NCBI GenBank assembly: GCA_023807065.1
Contig: JAJJLU010004182.1
Span: 1-17,048, forward strand
Length of the DNA: 17,048 bases
Origin: Isotricha intestinalis
Taxonomy: Eukaryota; Ciliophora; Litostomatea; Vestibuliferida; Isotrichidae
Direction: 5' to 3'
Shown here: positions 1 to 8,199 of the stretch, piece after piece
Position numbering within the stretch: the first letter of the stretch is position 1
Layout: each line of letters opens with the position of its first letter
Notes under the pieces: model-generated
Seen by the model: only the letters and a program-made list of their open reading frames with translations
Told to the model about the DNA's origin: nothing
Databases searched by the model: none
Program-made: the position numbers and the translations under genes

Positions 1-1098
1 ATTCATTTCATAACATCAAATTTATAATATTTATTATTATATTTTTATTATTTAATTAATTTTTAATAAAAATATTTGAATTATACAATTTATATAATAT
101 GAGTTTGTTGAATTATGAACTAAATGAAAAGATTTCATCTTTATCAGTATTTTATATAATTTTTTTTTTAATATTTTATCACTTTTTTTTAATATTATGT
201 GAAATACAATTATTATTTTTTAAATTTGCATAAATAATTTTGTTGTATTTTTAAAATTATTTTTAAATTTTGTTTATCAGTATTTTTATCAGTATTTTAA
301 TAATCTTTTACTCCTGATCTCTCCAATATTTTTTGATTTGATTTTTAGGTCCTTATTAATTTTCTGGAAAACTATTTGATCTATAATATCTTTGTAAATT
401 ATTCATATAGTTTTTCATTTTTTTGATTGTATTCTATTTTTATTTTTTGAGTTTTGTTTTTAGTATTGTTAGTCAAATATTCTTTAAAATTTAAAAATTT
501 AAGATTTTAAAACCTTTTATATTCTTTATTATATCTTTTTGATTTTTATTTTTAATCAAAAATAATTTTTAAAAATGTAAAAAAATCAATGACTTTGGAA
601 TAATATATTTAAAAACCTCGTATAAATATCAAATCATTAATCATTATATTTGAAAAATTATTTTTATTTTTATCATATATTTTAACTTTCTTTAAAATTA
701 TCATTCATTAATTTAATCACTGACAGAAGTGTTAAAATATTGTAATCTTGAATTAGATATTTTAGGTTTTATTAATAAAATAAATTTCTATTAGATATAA
801 CCCAATAAAATTTATTGTTTTTAAATTATGGTAATAAAAAATGGTTAAATTCTAGAGGAAGAACGGACACGGAAAAAAGTTTAATTTTCATATAAAAAAA
901 TATTTATTATTTTCAAATATAGGAGAAACCATAAAAATGGTTTTAAAATGAATATTTTTTGAAAACAAAGAATTAAAATTTTTCTATATTTTACATATTT
1001 TTGTAATTGTAATGTTTACTTTTATTTTTTTGTTAGAATGAACTATTTCATAAGAATTAAAAGTGTAAAATCTATTTCATTGATTTATTCTGAAATAC

Positions 1099-1256
1099 TT
1101 ATTTTTTTTTTATAAAAGACAAGTTTAATCCTTCTTCTCCATATTTATTATAAATTTTTTTTATTTTTTGAGCATTTATTTCATTTTAAATTTTTATAAT
1201 TTTCTTTTGATTGTGTTTATTTTATCCCATAATAATTTTTTAAAGAAGCAAGAATT
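1099..1256 (-). pseudogene. Decayed J-domain (DnaJ-like) fragment
   Basis: On the minus strand 1126-1155 reads IYNKYGEEGL, almost the textbook end of a J-domain (consensus YDKYGEEGL). The same frame upstream reads NEINAQKI (helix III-like, with an apparent deletion of several residues) and NKHNQKK. Further upstream, one base out of frame, it reads WDK (1221-1229), where HPDK would be expected. Stops interrupt the frame and it ends at TAA (1099-1101). The missing base, the stops and the loss of His-Pro from HPD mark it as non-functional. J-domains normally stimulate Hsp70 ATPase through HPD. Farther left, minus-strand frames still look partly coding (for example NKKIKVNITITK near 1010), so the relic may be longer. 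A real gene with unrecognised splicing is possible but less likely. Confidence 0.5.
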
Positions 1257-1764
1257 TGTTTTTTTGTTTAATCAAAAAAATTGGAAAGATAATATTATGA
1301 TATATGTATTATTTATTTAATGAATTTTATTTTAAATAAAGAATTAAATGTTGTTTATTATTTTAGATGATGTTGTTTAGTTGCTGATTATTTTAAAATT
1401 CTTCTCAAAATATAACTTCAATGAATCAAAATATAAAAAAATTCATTAATATTTTATTTTAATAAAGAATTGTTTATTTTTTTCATCATTCCTTTAAAAG
1501 TTTATTCTTTGCTTTAGATATAGAATTTATTTTAATTATTTTTCTATAATAAATTCTATTTATCAATTATTATTTTTCTTCTCATTAAAAAATCACAATT
1601 ATTTTTATTTGAATCTTAAAATAGTATATTCAAAATAAAATTATAAACCATTTTAACATTTTTATTTAATCTAATTAGGATATAATTTATTTAATTGTAT
1701 TAAAATAAAGAACTTTTTTGTAATTTGAGCTTAACAAAAATCTTAAAAACTTTCAAACATTAAA

Positions 1765-1820
1765 AAGAGTTATATATCAAAAGATAGATTAAACATCTAT
1801 TTATGCAATTAATAACTCTT
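1765..1820. repeat. Nested inverted repeat (hairpin within hairpin)
   Basis: An outer 9-bp perfect stem pairs AAGAGTTAT (1765-1773) with ATAACTCTT (1812-1820). It encloses an inner stem, ATAGAT (1784-1789) with ATCTAT (1795-1800), around the 5-nt loop TAAAC. It lies about 110 nt before the zinc-finger start codon. It could be a structured leader, a small RNA, or chance in AT-rich DNA. It lacks the D and T arms of a tRNA. Confidence 0.35.
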
Positions 1821-1929
1821 CACCAAAATACTTACAATCTATTTGTTATATATTTCTAATAATTTTCAAACATTTTTAAATAATTAATTTAATTAATTTC
1901 TTCATTTTTAAACTTATTTTTTAAATATA

Positions 1930-4106
1930 ATGGAAGAAAAGGATAATAAATTTTCTCTTATTGACTCAGAACAAAATTATAATAATAATATTACAGTAGA
2001 AGATATGATAAGATGCCCTGAATGTTATTTAATTCCATTTATTTCAACTTATCAATCGAATGATGATACAATTATTATGTTAAAATGTTTAAATGATCAT
2101 ATAATAAATAAACCATTAAAAGAATTCTATTGGGAAATTAAAAATAATCAAAAGAATTCTATTAAATGTGAAAATTGTAATGAAAGAGAAATTGTAAAGT
2201 TAAATTATTGTGTTAAATGTTTAAAATTTTATTGTAATAATGAAAATCATTCTTTAAAAGAAAATCATAATATATTAATTCCTTTTAACAAAATAGACTC
2301 TTTTTGTTATGAAGAAAATCATAATAATTATAAAGTTAATAAATTTTGTTTTTCTCATAAGAGAAATATTTGTGATTATTGTGAAAATAATAATCATAAA
2401 GGAGATCAAATAGAAAAATTTTTTATAGGAGAAAAACAATTAGAAATTCTGGAAAATAATATAAAAAAAGCAAAAGATAATTTAATTAAAATGTCTAATT
2501 ATATAGATTTATATATATCAAGATTATTAATTTTAATTGACGAAATAAAAATAGAATTTAATATTTTTAAAAACAACAATGAATCAGAAATTAAATTATG
2601 TCAAGATTTAATTAACATTTATAAGTTAAAAAAAGAAAAAAAAGAACTTAATTATCAAATTATTCAAAATATTAAAAATATTTCTTTGAATCAACAAGAT
2701 TTTTCTGAGTTTAATACAAATATACTTTTAGAAATTAAAACTCAAATTATAAAACAGTTTAAAAAAATATCAATTAATATTAAAGAAAATGTTTTGAAAA
2801 GAGACAAAAATTTGACAATCAAAAATGATTTTAAAAGAGTAAAGGATGAAAAAAAAAAATGGGAATTAAAGTAAAAACATATTATTATTTCAGAGTATTG
2901 TTATTTTTAATCTAGTGTGTAAAATAATTTCATAAAATTTTGTCTGTAAGCAATAAAAAATAATTTTAAGAAAGTAAATATAAATTAAAAAATGAGTGTG
3001 TAAATAATAATAAATATATTAAAAGGATGTATTATTATTAATAATGTGAAGTATGTAATTTAAATATTAGAAAAAAGAAAGTAAAATAAAAATAAAAAAT
3101 AAAGTTTGTAAAAATAAATATTAAATCCAGTATGTAAAAGAATGAATTAAAAATAGGAAGTAAGAAACTTATAAAAACAAAGGGAGTTAAATAAATTAAA
3201 TAAAAAAAGAATGTAAAAATAAAAAATATTAAAAACAGTATGTATAAAAAAATAATCTTTTAGGAAGTAAAAAATTAATATAATGTTTAGCCTATAAGAT
3301 TATTTTATTAATTAATTATAAAATGAAAGAAAATATTAATTCATTATAGAATGTAAAATAATATGATTAATTTATAAAAGAATGTAATTAAAAAAATTAA
3401 TCAATAGTGGGTAGAAAATAATATTAATAATATTAGTGGGTAAGCAATTATTTTTTAATTATAGTATGTAATATATATATTATAATGAATTATTAGAAAG
3501 TCATAAATTAATATTTATTAATTATAGGAAGTAATAAATTATATTTGAAAGTGATATAGTGGGTATAATAATAATAATAATAATTATAGTATGTAAAATA
3601 ATTAATTATTAATAATATTTAGGCAGTAAAATAATAATTTTATAAACTTAAGGATGTAAATTTATATTAATACACATTTAGGATGTAATATATATTTTTG
3701 TAAAAAAAATACAGGCAGAAAGATAATATTTTAAATTTATTAGATTGTATGACTTTTATTTTATTATTGTAGTGTCATGAAGTATTCTTATTTAATATTT
3801 TAGAATGAATAATTTATTCTTTAATTTTATTAGGATGTAATTATATTTTAATATTAGCCTGTATTTAATTATTTAAAAATAATAGTGTGTATTTTTGATA
3901 ATTAAAACATTAGCCTGTAAAATTGAAAATAATAAAAGAAAGTAAATGATATTTAGATAAAGTCAGTGTGTAAATATTTATTTTCATTTAAGGGAGTAGA
4001 TAAATTAATATAATGATTAAAGAATGTATACAAATTAAATTAACTTTTAAGAAAGAAGTATTTTAATTGTAAATAATAAAAGAAAAAAAAAGCAAAAAAA
4101 GTTTAA
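1930..4106 (+). CDS. TRIM-like RING/B-box protein with micro-exon C-terminus
   Basis: The long first exon (1930-2870) encodes 313 residues plus two bases. A RING-like Cys/His cluster lies at residues 29-57 (C29, C32, C53, H57). A first B-box is at 80-113 (C80, C83, C94, C97, C102, H107, H113) and a second at 126-156 (C126, H131, C140, H143, C148, C151, H156). A coiled coil follows at about 165-290. This RING/B-box/coiled-coil order is that of TRIM proteins, usually ubiquitin E3 ligases or scaffolds; that role is inferred. Unspliced, the frame stops at once (TAA 2872-2874). A GT-AG intron begins at 2871, and the frame then continues through about 40 one-codon exons to TAA at 4104-4106, giving 364 residues. 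The added tail has CSKC after WELK, a W/Y-rich middle, then CPKCGNKE and a Lys-rich end, resembling a zinc ribbon. The start is the first ATG after an A/T-rich leader. No paralogue is visible here. Confidence 0.82.
2871..4106 (+). other. Array of about 40 single-codon exons and ~25-nt introns
   Basis: AG-NNN-GTA recurs about every 28 nt. First bases and codons: 2894 A (single base), 2916 TGT, 2943 TCT, 2971 AAA, 2997 TGT, 3026 GAT, 3052 TAT, 3078 AAA, 3105 TTT, 3131 TAT, 3157 GAA, 3183 GGA, 3210 AAT, 3239 TAT, 3264 GAA, 3291 CCT, 3350 AAT, 3381 AAT, 3408 TGG, 3437 TGG, 3465 TAT, 3497 AAA, 3528 GAA, 3560 TGG, 3590 TAT, 3623 GCA, 3653 GAT, 3682 GAT, 3715 GCA, 3744 ATT, 3773 TGT-CAT-GAA, 3804 AAT, 3834 GAT, 3858 CCT, 3886 TGT, 3914 CCT, 3939 AAA, 3967 TGT, 3993 GGA, 4023 AAT, 4052 AAA-GAA, 4083 final exon. 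The 42 introns are 21-30 nt except one of 56 (3294-3349). All but three begin GT (37 begin GTA) and all but one end AG. No triplet is a stop. Every codon ends in A or T except TGG. By my count the triplets are about 28% GC, far above the introns. Read-out by splicing, DNA excision or translational hopping is not decided by sequence. Confidence 0.9.
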
Positions 4107-4369
4107 AAGAGAAGAAAGAAAATTTAATCAAATTTTAATGATTTTTCTGATAAATAATTTATTTATTCAATATTATTTTTTTCTTTAAATATATTATTTT
4201 TTGAGTTTATAAAAGATATGATAAGCATTATTTTAAGAGTCACATATAAAATATATATAAATAAAAATAAAAGTTTTTCAAATGAAATAAAAATAAATAA
4301 AAAAAAATTAATATTTTAATAAACAAAAAATAAATCCAAAAAAAAAAAAAAAAAAACATAATTCAAAAA
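4107..4369. other. Intergenic spacer with long A-run before the PX gene
   Basis: No gene is seen. The micro-exon gene stops at 4106 and the next start is 4370. The AG-NNN-GTA pattern ends abruptly here. The last 100 nt are almost pure A/T with an uninterrupted A-run of about 18 (roughly 4339-4356), followed by an A-rich start context (CAAAAAATGG). An A-rich run before the ATG recurs at other genes of the window (10337, 14396, 15099). Confidence 0.5.
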
Positions 4370-5944
4370 ATGGAAGAAGAAATCGAAGCAAAGAAGGAGC
4401 TTTTACAGAAGGAAATCTTAGACAAGAATTATGACCAAAACAAATTTATAGAATTTTGTACAAGTAAAAAGGAAAATGGAGATGATTTGACACAATGGAC
4501 ATTAGAAGAGCTTCAAGAAATAGTAAAAGAATTTATAAAAACTCAAGAAGAAACATCTGAAAATACAAATAAAAATGTAGAAGAAAAAACTAATTCAGAA
4601 GAAAAGAAAGAAGGAGAAAATATAGAAGGTGATATAAACAATATGCAACAAGGTGAAAAAATGGAGAAAAAAATTCGTAAGACTCAAACAATAAATTGTA
4701 GAAAATTAGAAAAATCATCTCTTAATGATAAACAAATTGAAGTAATAGTTCAAAATCCAAAAATTGTAGAAACTTCATTTATATCTTCAAATTATGTTAA
4801 TTATGAAGTTTTCACAAAAGAAATGGATTGGAAAGTTTTTAGAAGATATTCAGATTTTATTTGGTTAAGAACTGTTCTTTGTAAATTTTTCATAGGTCAA
4901 GTTGTTCCTCCTATTCCTAATAAAAAAACAGGAGGAAGAAGATTTGAACAAGATTTTATTGAAAAAAGAATGAAATTTTTACAAAAATTTATTTCTGCTG
5001 TTATGGAAAATGAAAATTTTAAAGCAAGTGAACCTTTAAATGCATTTTTATCTATGACTGATCATAATCAATTTGAAGCAAAAATGAAAGAATTAAGTTC
5101 TTATCAACCTTCTCCTTATATTGAAGAATATAAAACTTTTTCTGGAAATGTTGTTATTACTTCACCTGAAGAAGATAATGAAAAATATTTTAAAAATATT
5201 GAAAAATATATGAAAATTCAAAATCAAATTTATGAAAGATTAAATTATAATTTAAAGGACTTTTATAATAATTTATATACTACTCAAAAAAGTATGGAAA
5301 ATGTTCAAAAAGATTTTGAAATTTTACATTTATTAAACAGTAGAGTTGATAATAAAGAACCAATAACAAAAACTTTTGAACAATTTGGTATTTTTTTTAA
5401 AAATTGGAGTCGAATATTATATAAACAAAATATAACAGTGAAAACATATATAAAAGAATTTTATAAATACCAAAGAATGGAAGGAACATCATATGAAGAA
5501 TTAATTCAAAAAAGAAATGAAATGAGAGATAGATATTTAAACTTTAAAAATAAATTAATTGGAAAAAAAGAAAAAAATTGGTTAAATAAAGATATAACAA
5601 AATGGGAAATTGATGATCAATATGGAAAAGTAGATAAAGCTAAATTAACTCAAGATAAAGAATATGCTTTTTCTCAAATGTGTACTAAAGAAACTTTATT
5701 GTTAGATGGTTATCAAAAACAATTAGGTTATGCTAATAAAACTAATATTGATGAATTGAAAAAAATGATTAAAATTCATTGTACTAAATATATTGAAAAT
5801 GATAATAAGTTTTGCACTGAATTTTATCCTACTTTAACTGATTCTTTTAATGTTTATTCTACTTTCCAAATGTTTATTGCTACCAGTCAAATGAATTTGC
5901 AAATGCAAATGACTGAAACTCAAAAGGAAGAAAAGAAAGAATAA
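4370..5944 (+). CDS. PX-domain sorting nexin (SNX, PX-BAR type)
   Basis: This 524-residue protein is predicted to bind phosphoinositides on endosomal membranes and help sort cargo. A PX domain spans about residues 120-230: the RRYSDF motif at 158-163 (Arg and Tyr of the PI3P pocket), the proline loop VPPIPNK at 179-185, a basic GRRF at 189-192 and the closing helix FIEKRMKFLQKF. The C-terminal ~270 residues are helical and charged, as in the BAR region of SNX1/2/4/7 relatives. An N-terminal segment (about 15-60) with WTLEELQEIVKEF is predicted helical, followed by an acidic E/K/N-rich linker to about 100. The frame is intact and uninterrupted by introns, next door to the micro-exon gene. It starts at the first ATG in an AAAAAATGG context and ends TAA. 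PX is certain; the SNX subclass is not. Confidence 0.88.
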   Translation: MEEEIEAKKELLQKEILDKNYDQNKFIEFCTSKKENGDDLTQWTLEELQEIVKEFIKTQEETSENTNKNVEEKTNSEEKKEGENIEGDINNMQQGEKMEKKIRKTQTINCRKLEKSSLNDKQIEVIVQNPKIVETSFISSNYVNYEVFTKEMDWKVFRRYSDFIWLRTVLCKFFIGQVVPPIPNKKTGGRRFEQDFIEKRMKFLQKFISAVMENENFKASEPLNAFLSMTDHNQFEAKMKELSSYQPSPYIEEYKTFSGNVVITSPEEDNEKYFKNIEKYMKIQNQIYERLNYNLKDFYNNLYTTQKSMENVQKDFEILHLLNSRVDNKEPITKTFEQFGIFFKNWSRILYKQNITVKTYIKEFYKYQRMEGTSYEELIQKRNEMRDRYLNFKNKLIGKKEKNWLNKDITKWEIDDQYGKVDKAKLTQDKEYAFSQMCTKETLLLDGYQKQLGYANKTNIDELKKMIKIHCTKYIENDNKFCTEFYPTLTDSFNVYSTFQMFIATSQMNLQMQMTETQKEEKKE

Positions 5945-6719
5945 TTATTTAAATGAAATTTTTTGATTTTTATATTTGGGTATTTTGATTAGAATTTAAA
6001 AAAATTTCTAAAAATTTAACAGGAATTTTATTTTTTTTTTATTTTTCTTAATGATTTAATTAAAGAAATAAATACCCATTTTTAATATTCATATCTCCAT
6101 AAAATGAATATTAGAAAAAGAAACAATTAATTTTTTTTTTATTTTTTTTAATGCATTTTTCTTGACAAAAAACCAAATTTATTTTAATTTATAAATAAAG
6201 AAGATTAATAAAGTTATTCACCTATGTAATAAAAAATAAAATTATATATTCTCGAAAATAACAGTAATAGAAAATTTAGACTAAGCATCTTTAAAAATCT
6301 ATGAAAATAATAGAAAGTAAATAATTTAATAATTTTAGAATGATTTTTTGAAAGAAATAGTATTTCAAAGCATTTCAAAAGGAAATAAAAATGAAAAAAG
6401 TGAAAAAAAAATGAAATGAAAAATCAAAAAAAACTCAACCTAAAAACATAAAATTTAAATTATTTGATTGTAAAATAAGTGAATAGTTTATTTATTTTTT
6501 TTATTTTTTATATTGATATAGAATTTAAACTTTTTAAAAAATAAATATGATTTTATTATAATAATCTAACTAATTATTTTTTAAAGTCATAATTTATTAT
6601 AATTGATTATTATTTATTAAATGGTTTAAAAGAAATAATATATTACTTTAAAAAGTGTTTTTGATAAAGGAAATCTATTATCAAAAAAAATTGTTTAAAT
6701 TATTATTATTCAAAAAAAT
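5945..6719. other. Intergenic region without a recognisable gene
   Basis: I see no coding frame on either strand, only the converging 3' flanks of the PX gene and the minus-strand coiled-coil gene. It contains a 10-bp hairpin at 6083-6113. GGGTATTT (5978-5985) and AAATACCC (6070-6077) are complementary but far apart. One isolated intron-like piece occurs around 6314-6341 (AG-AAA-GTAAAT...TTTTAG-AAT), without a flanking frame to join. Confidence 0.5.
6083..6113. repeat. 10-bp hairpin downstream of the PX gene
   Basis: TAATATTCAT (6083-6092) is a perfect inverted repeat of ATGAATATTA (6104-6113) around an 11-nt loop. It lies 139 nt after the stop codon of the PX gene. It could be a 3' UTR stem-loop. 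The stem is very AT-rich, so chance is a real alternative. Confidence 0.3.
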
Positions 6720-7124
6720 TTATTTTGTATAATTAAAGATAAAATTAGGATTATCTTTTCCAATTTTTAATTCCATAACTCTAATTTGTTCTTTTAACTT
6801 TTGAATTTGTTCAATAATTTCATTATTTTCTCTATTTAAATTAATAACTTCACTTTTATATTTAATAACATCTGTTAAAATTTTATCTTTAGAATTACAC
6901 ATTAAGGAACAAATTCCTTTTAATTTATTATTCATTTCATTTTGAATAATTAGAAATTCAGCTCTTATTGAATCATCTACCTCATCAATATAAGTTGAAA
7001 TTTCAGAAACAGCTGATTGATATTTTCTAACAATATCATAAAATTTTTCCACTAAATTATCATACTTTACCATTTGATTTAATATTGAATTTTCATCCAT
7101 AAATTCAGTTTCTGTCTTATTCAT
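6720..7124 (-). CDS. Small coiled-coil protein, function unknown
   Basis: A 134-residue protein that I do not recognise. It is predicted to be nearly all helix. Heptad-like spacing of I, L and V runs through about residues 20-65 and again through about 85-122 (INLNRENNEIIEQIQKLKEQ), joined by a short Cys-containing stretch (CSLMC, near 72-76). There is no signal peptide or membrane segment, so it is probably cytosolic and works by oligomerising or by binding another coiled coil. It is transcribed divergently from the AP-1 sigma gene with about 120-170 nt between starts, so the two may share a promoter; no functional link follows. The start is the first ATG after an AT-rich leader, and the Q codons are CAA as in neighbouring genes. 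Confidence 0.7.
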   Translation of the reverse strand: MNKTETEFMDENSILNQMVKYDNLVEKFYDIVRKYQSAVSEISTYIDEVDDSIRAEFLIIQNEMNNKLKGICSLMCNSKDKILTDVIKYKSEVINLNRENNEIIEQIQKLKEQIRVMELKIGKDNPNFIFNYTK

Positions 7125-7291
7125 TTTTTTATATTTTTTTTAATCTTAATATTTTATTTTAAAACATTTTATACTTTAATATATTTTAATTGAATAAATT
7201 TTAATACATATTATATTTTTTTATACTTAAATATTCTCTAATTATGAATATTTTTAAATTAATTATTTCTTTGAAAATAATTATATTAAAT

Positions 7292-7753
7292 ATGATTCAC
7301 TTAATGCTTTTAGTTAATAGACAAGGAAAAATAAGATTAATGAAATGGTATGATTCATATTTAGTATCTGAAAGGCAAAAATATATAAAAGAATTAAGTA
7401 TAATGGTAATAGGAAGATCTCAAAGATTAAGTAATGTAATTGAATGGAATAATTATAAAGTAATATATAAAAGATTTGCATCATTATATTTTATAACTTT
7501 ATGTGATAAAGAAGAAAATGAGTTAATTATTTTAGAATTATTACAACATTTTGTTGAATGTTTAGATAGATATTTTGGTAATGTTTGTGAATTAGATATT
7601 ATTTTTAATTTCCATAAAGCTTATTATATTATTGAAGAAATTTTATCAGGAGGAAATATTCAAGAAAGTGATAGAAAGGAAATTCAAAAAATTTTAACAG
7701 AACAAGATACTAAACTTAATGAAGAAAAAGAAGAAGATTATCAAAATAATTAA
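7292..7753 (+). CDS. AP1S: AP-1 clathrin adaptor complex, sigma subunit
   Basis: This is the small (sigma) chain of the adaptor that selects cargo into clathrin coats at the trans-Golgi and endosomes. Using ATG 7292 the protein is 153 residues, close to the usual ~158, and begins MIHLMLLVNRQGKIRL, the conserved start of the longin-like fold. Further hallmarks are YKRFASLYF, the helix FVECLDRYFGNVCELDIIFNFHKAYYI, and GGNIQES. FGNVCELD with KAYYI matches AP-1 better than AP-2 sigma. An ATG at 7244 is in frame but would add 16 hydrophobic residues (IFKLIISLKIIILN) ahead of the canonical start, so I prefer 7292. The acidic tail after about residue 135 is variable in the family. No introns are evident. 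Confidence 0.92.
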   Translation: MIHLMLLVNRQGKIRLMKWYDSYLVSERQKYIKELSIMVIGRSQRLSNVIEWNNYKVIYKRFASLYFITLCDKEENELIILELLQHFVECLDRYFGNVCELDIIFNFHKAYYIIEEILSGGNIQESDRKEIQKILTEQDTKLNEEKEEDYQNN

Positions 7754-8199
7754 TTTTAAAAATATACTATAAAATATTTTAGATATTTTTTTAATATTTT
7801 TTATAAAAGAAATACAATTAATACTAATAAAATAATTAAAAACATTACTTTTGAACAATATTATTTTTTTACTTTCTTTTTTAACAGGATAATAAGCATT
7901 TTAAACTTGAAAACCTAAAATTAAAATAACTAAAAAATAAATTCAGTTTTTAAGATATTTCATCCATATGATTTAAACAAATTTTATATTAGATTTAAAT
8001 TTATAAATTTTTAATAAAATTTATTTTAAAATTTTACCATTTTTCTATACCTTAAAAACAAATTAATATCTATAAATGTTTTTAAAAACACATTTTTTTT
8101 AATTAAATAACATAATTACTTAAAAAATAAAGAAGTAAAATTGTTTTTGAGAAAACACCTACTAAATAAAAAATAAATTATAATAATTTATTATTTCAT
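7754..8199. other. Intergenic region between converging genes
   Basis: The AP-1 sigma gene and the minus-strand Lys-rich gene converge here, so this should hold two 3' UTRs. I see no coding frame. A 14-nt perfect palindrome, TGTTTTTAAAAACA, sits at 8077-8090 and may be trivial in this base composition. Confidence 0.5.

Larger units (their letters stand above)
1..1929. other. Long intergenic stretch, no intact gene
   Basis: I find no intact reading frame and no splice-linked set of exons here. Stop density in every frame I read is about what such AT-rich DNA would give by chance. Small pockets with more G and C stand out near 309-370 and 850-880 (the latter contains CGGACACGG) and could be worn coding remnants. 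A degenerate J-domain on the minus strand (1099-1256) and a nested inverted repeat (1765-1820) are listed separately. The last stretch before 1930 should hold the promoter and 5' leader of the zinc-finger gene, but I recognise no core promoter motif. Confidence 0.6.

Noticed and set aside
848..1460. A long plus-strand gene if TAA/TAG were Gln and TGA Trp
   Set aside because: Stops make up about 10% of codons, as expected by chance in this base composition, CAA also occurs, and hydrophobic runs appear in every frame of T-rich DNA.
1765..1820. A tRNA gene (7-nt loop TTAAACA on a 5-bp stem)
   Set aside because: There is no room for D and T arms, there is no TTC loop, and position 37 would be C.
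2871..4106. The periodic AG-NNN-GTA array as a satellite or CRISPR-like repeat
   Set aside because: The conserved parts are only splice-site-like ends; spacers are not alike, their lengths vary from 21 to 30 nt, and the triplets vary as codons do.
2871..4106. Reading the joined micro-exons in the +1 frame
   Set aside because: That frame is also open but needs codons rare here (GTC, ATC, CTG, GTG), lacks the two CxxC motifs, and does not end at the natural TAA 4104-4106.
6314..6341. A lone AG-AAA-GTAAAT...TTTTAG piece like an array unit
   Set aside because: It is a single occurrence with no adjoining units or open frame to connect to.
7244..7291. The upstream ATG as start of AP-1 sigma
   Set aside because: The canonical family N-terminus MIHLMLL begins at 7292; the extra 16 residues have no counterpart.
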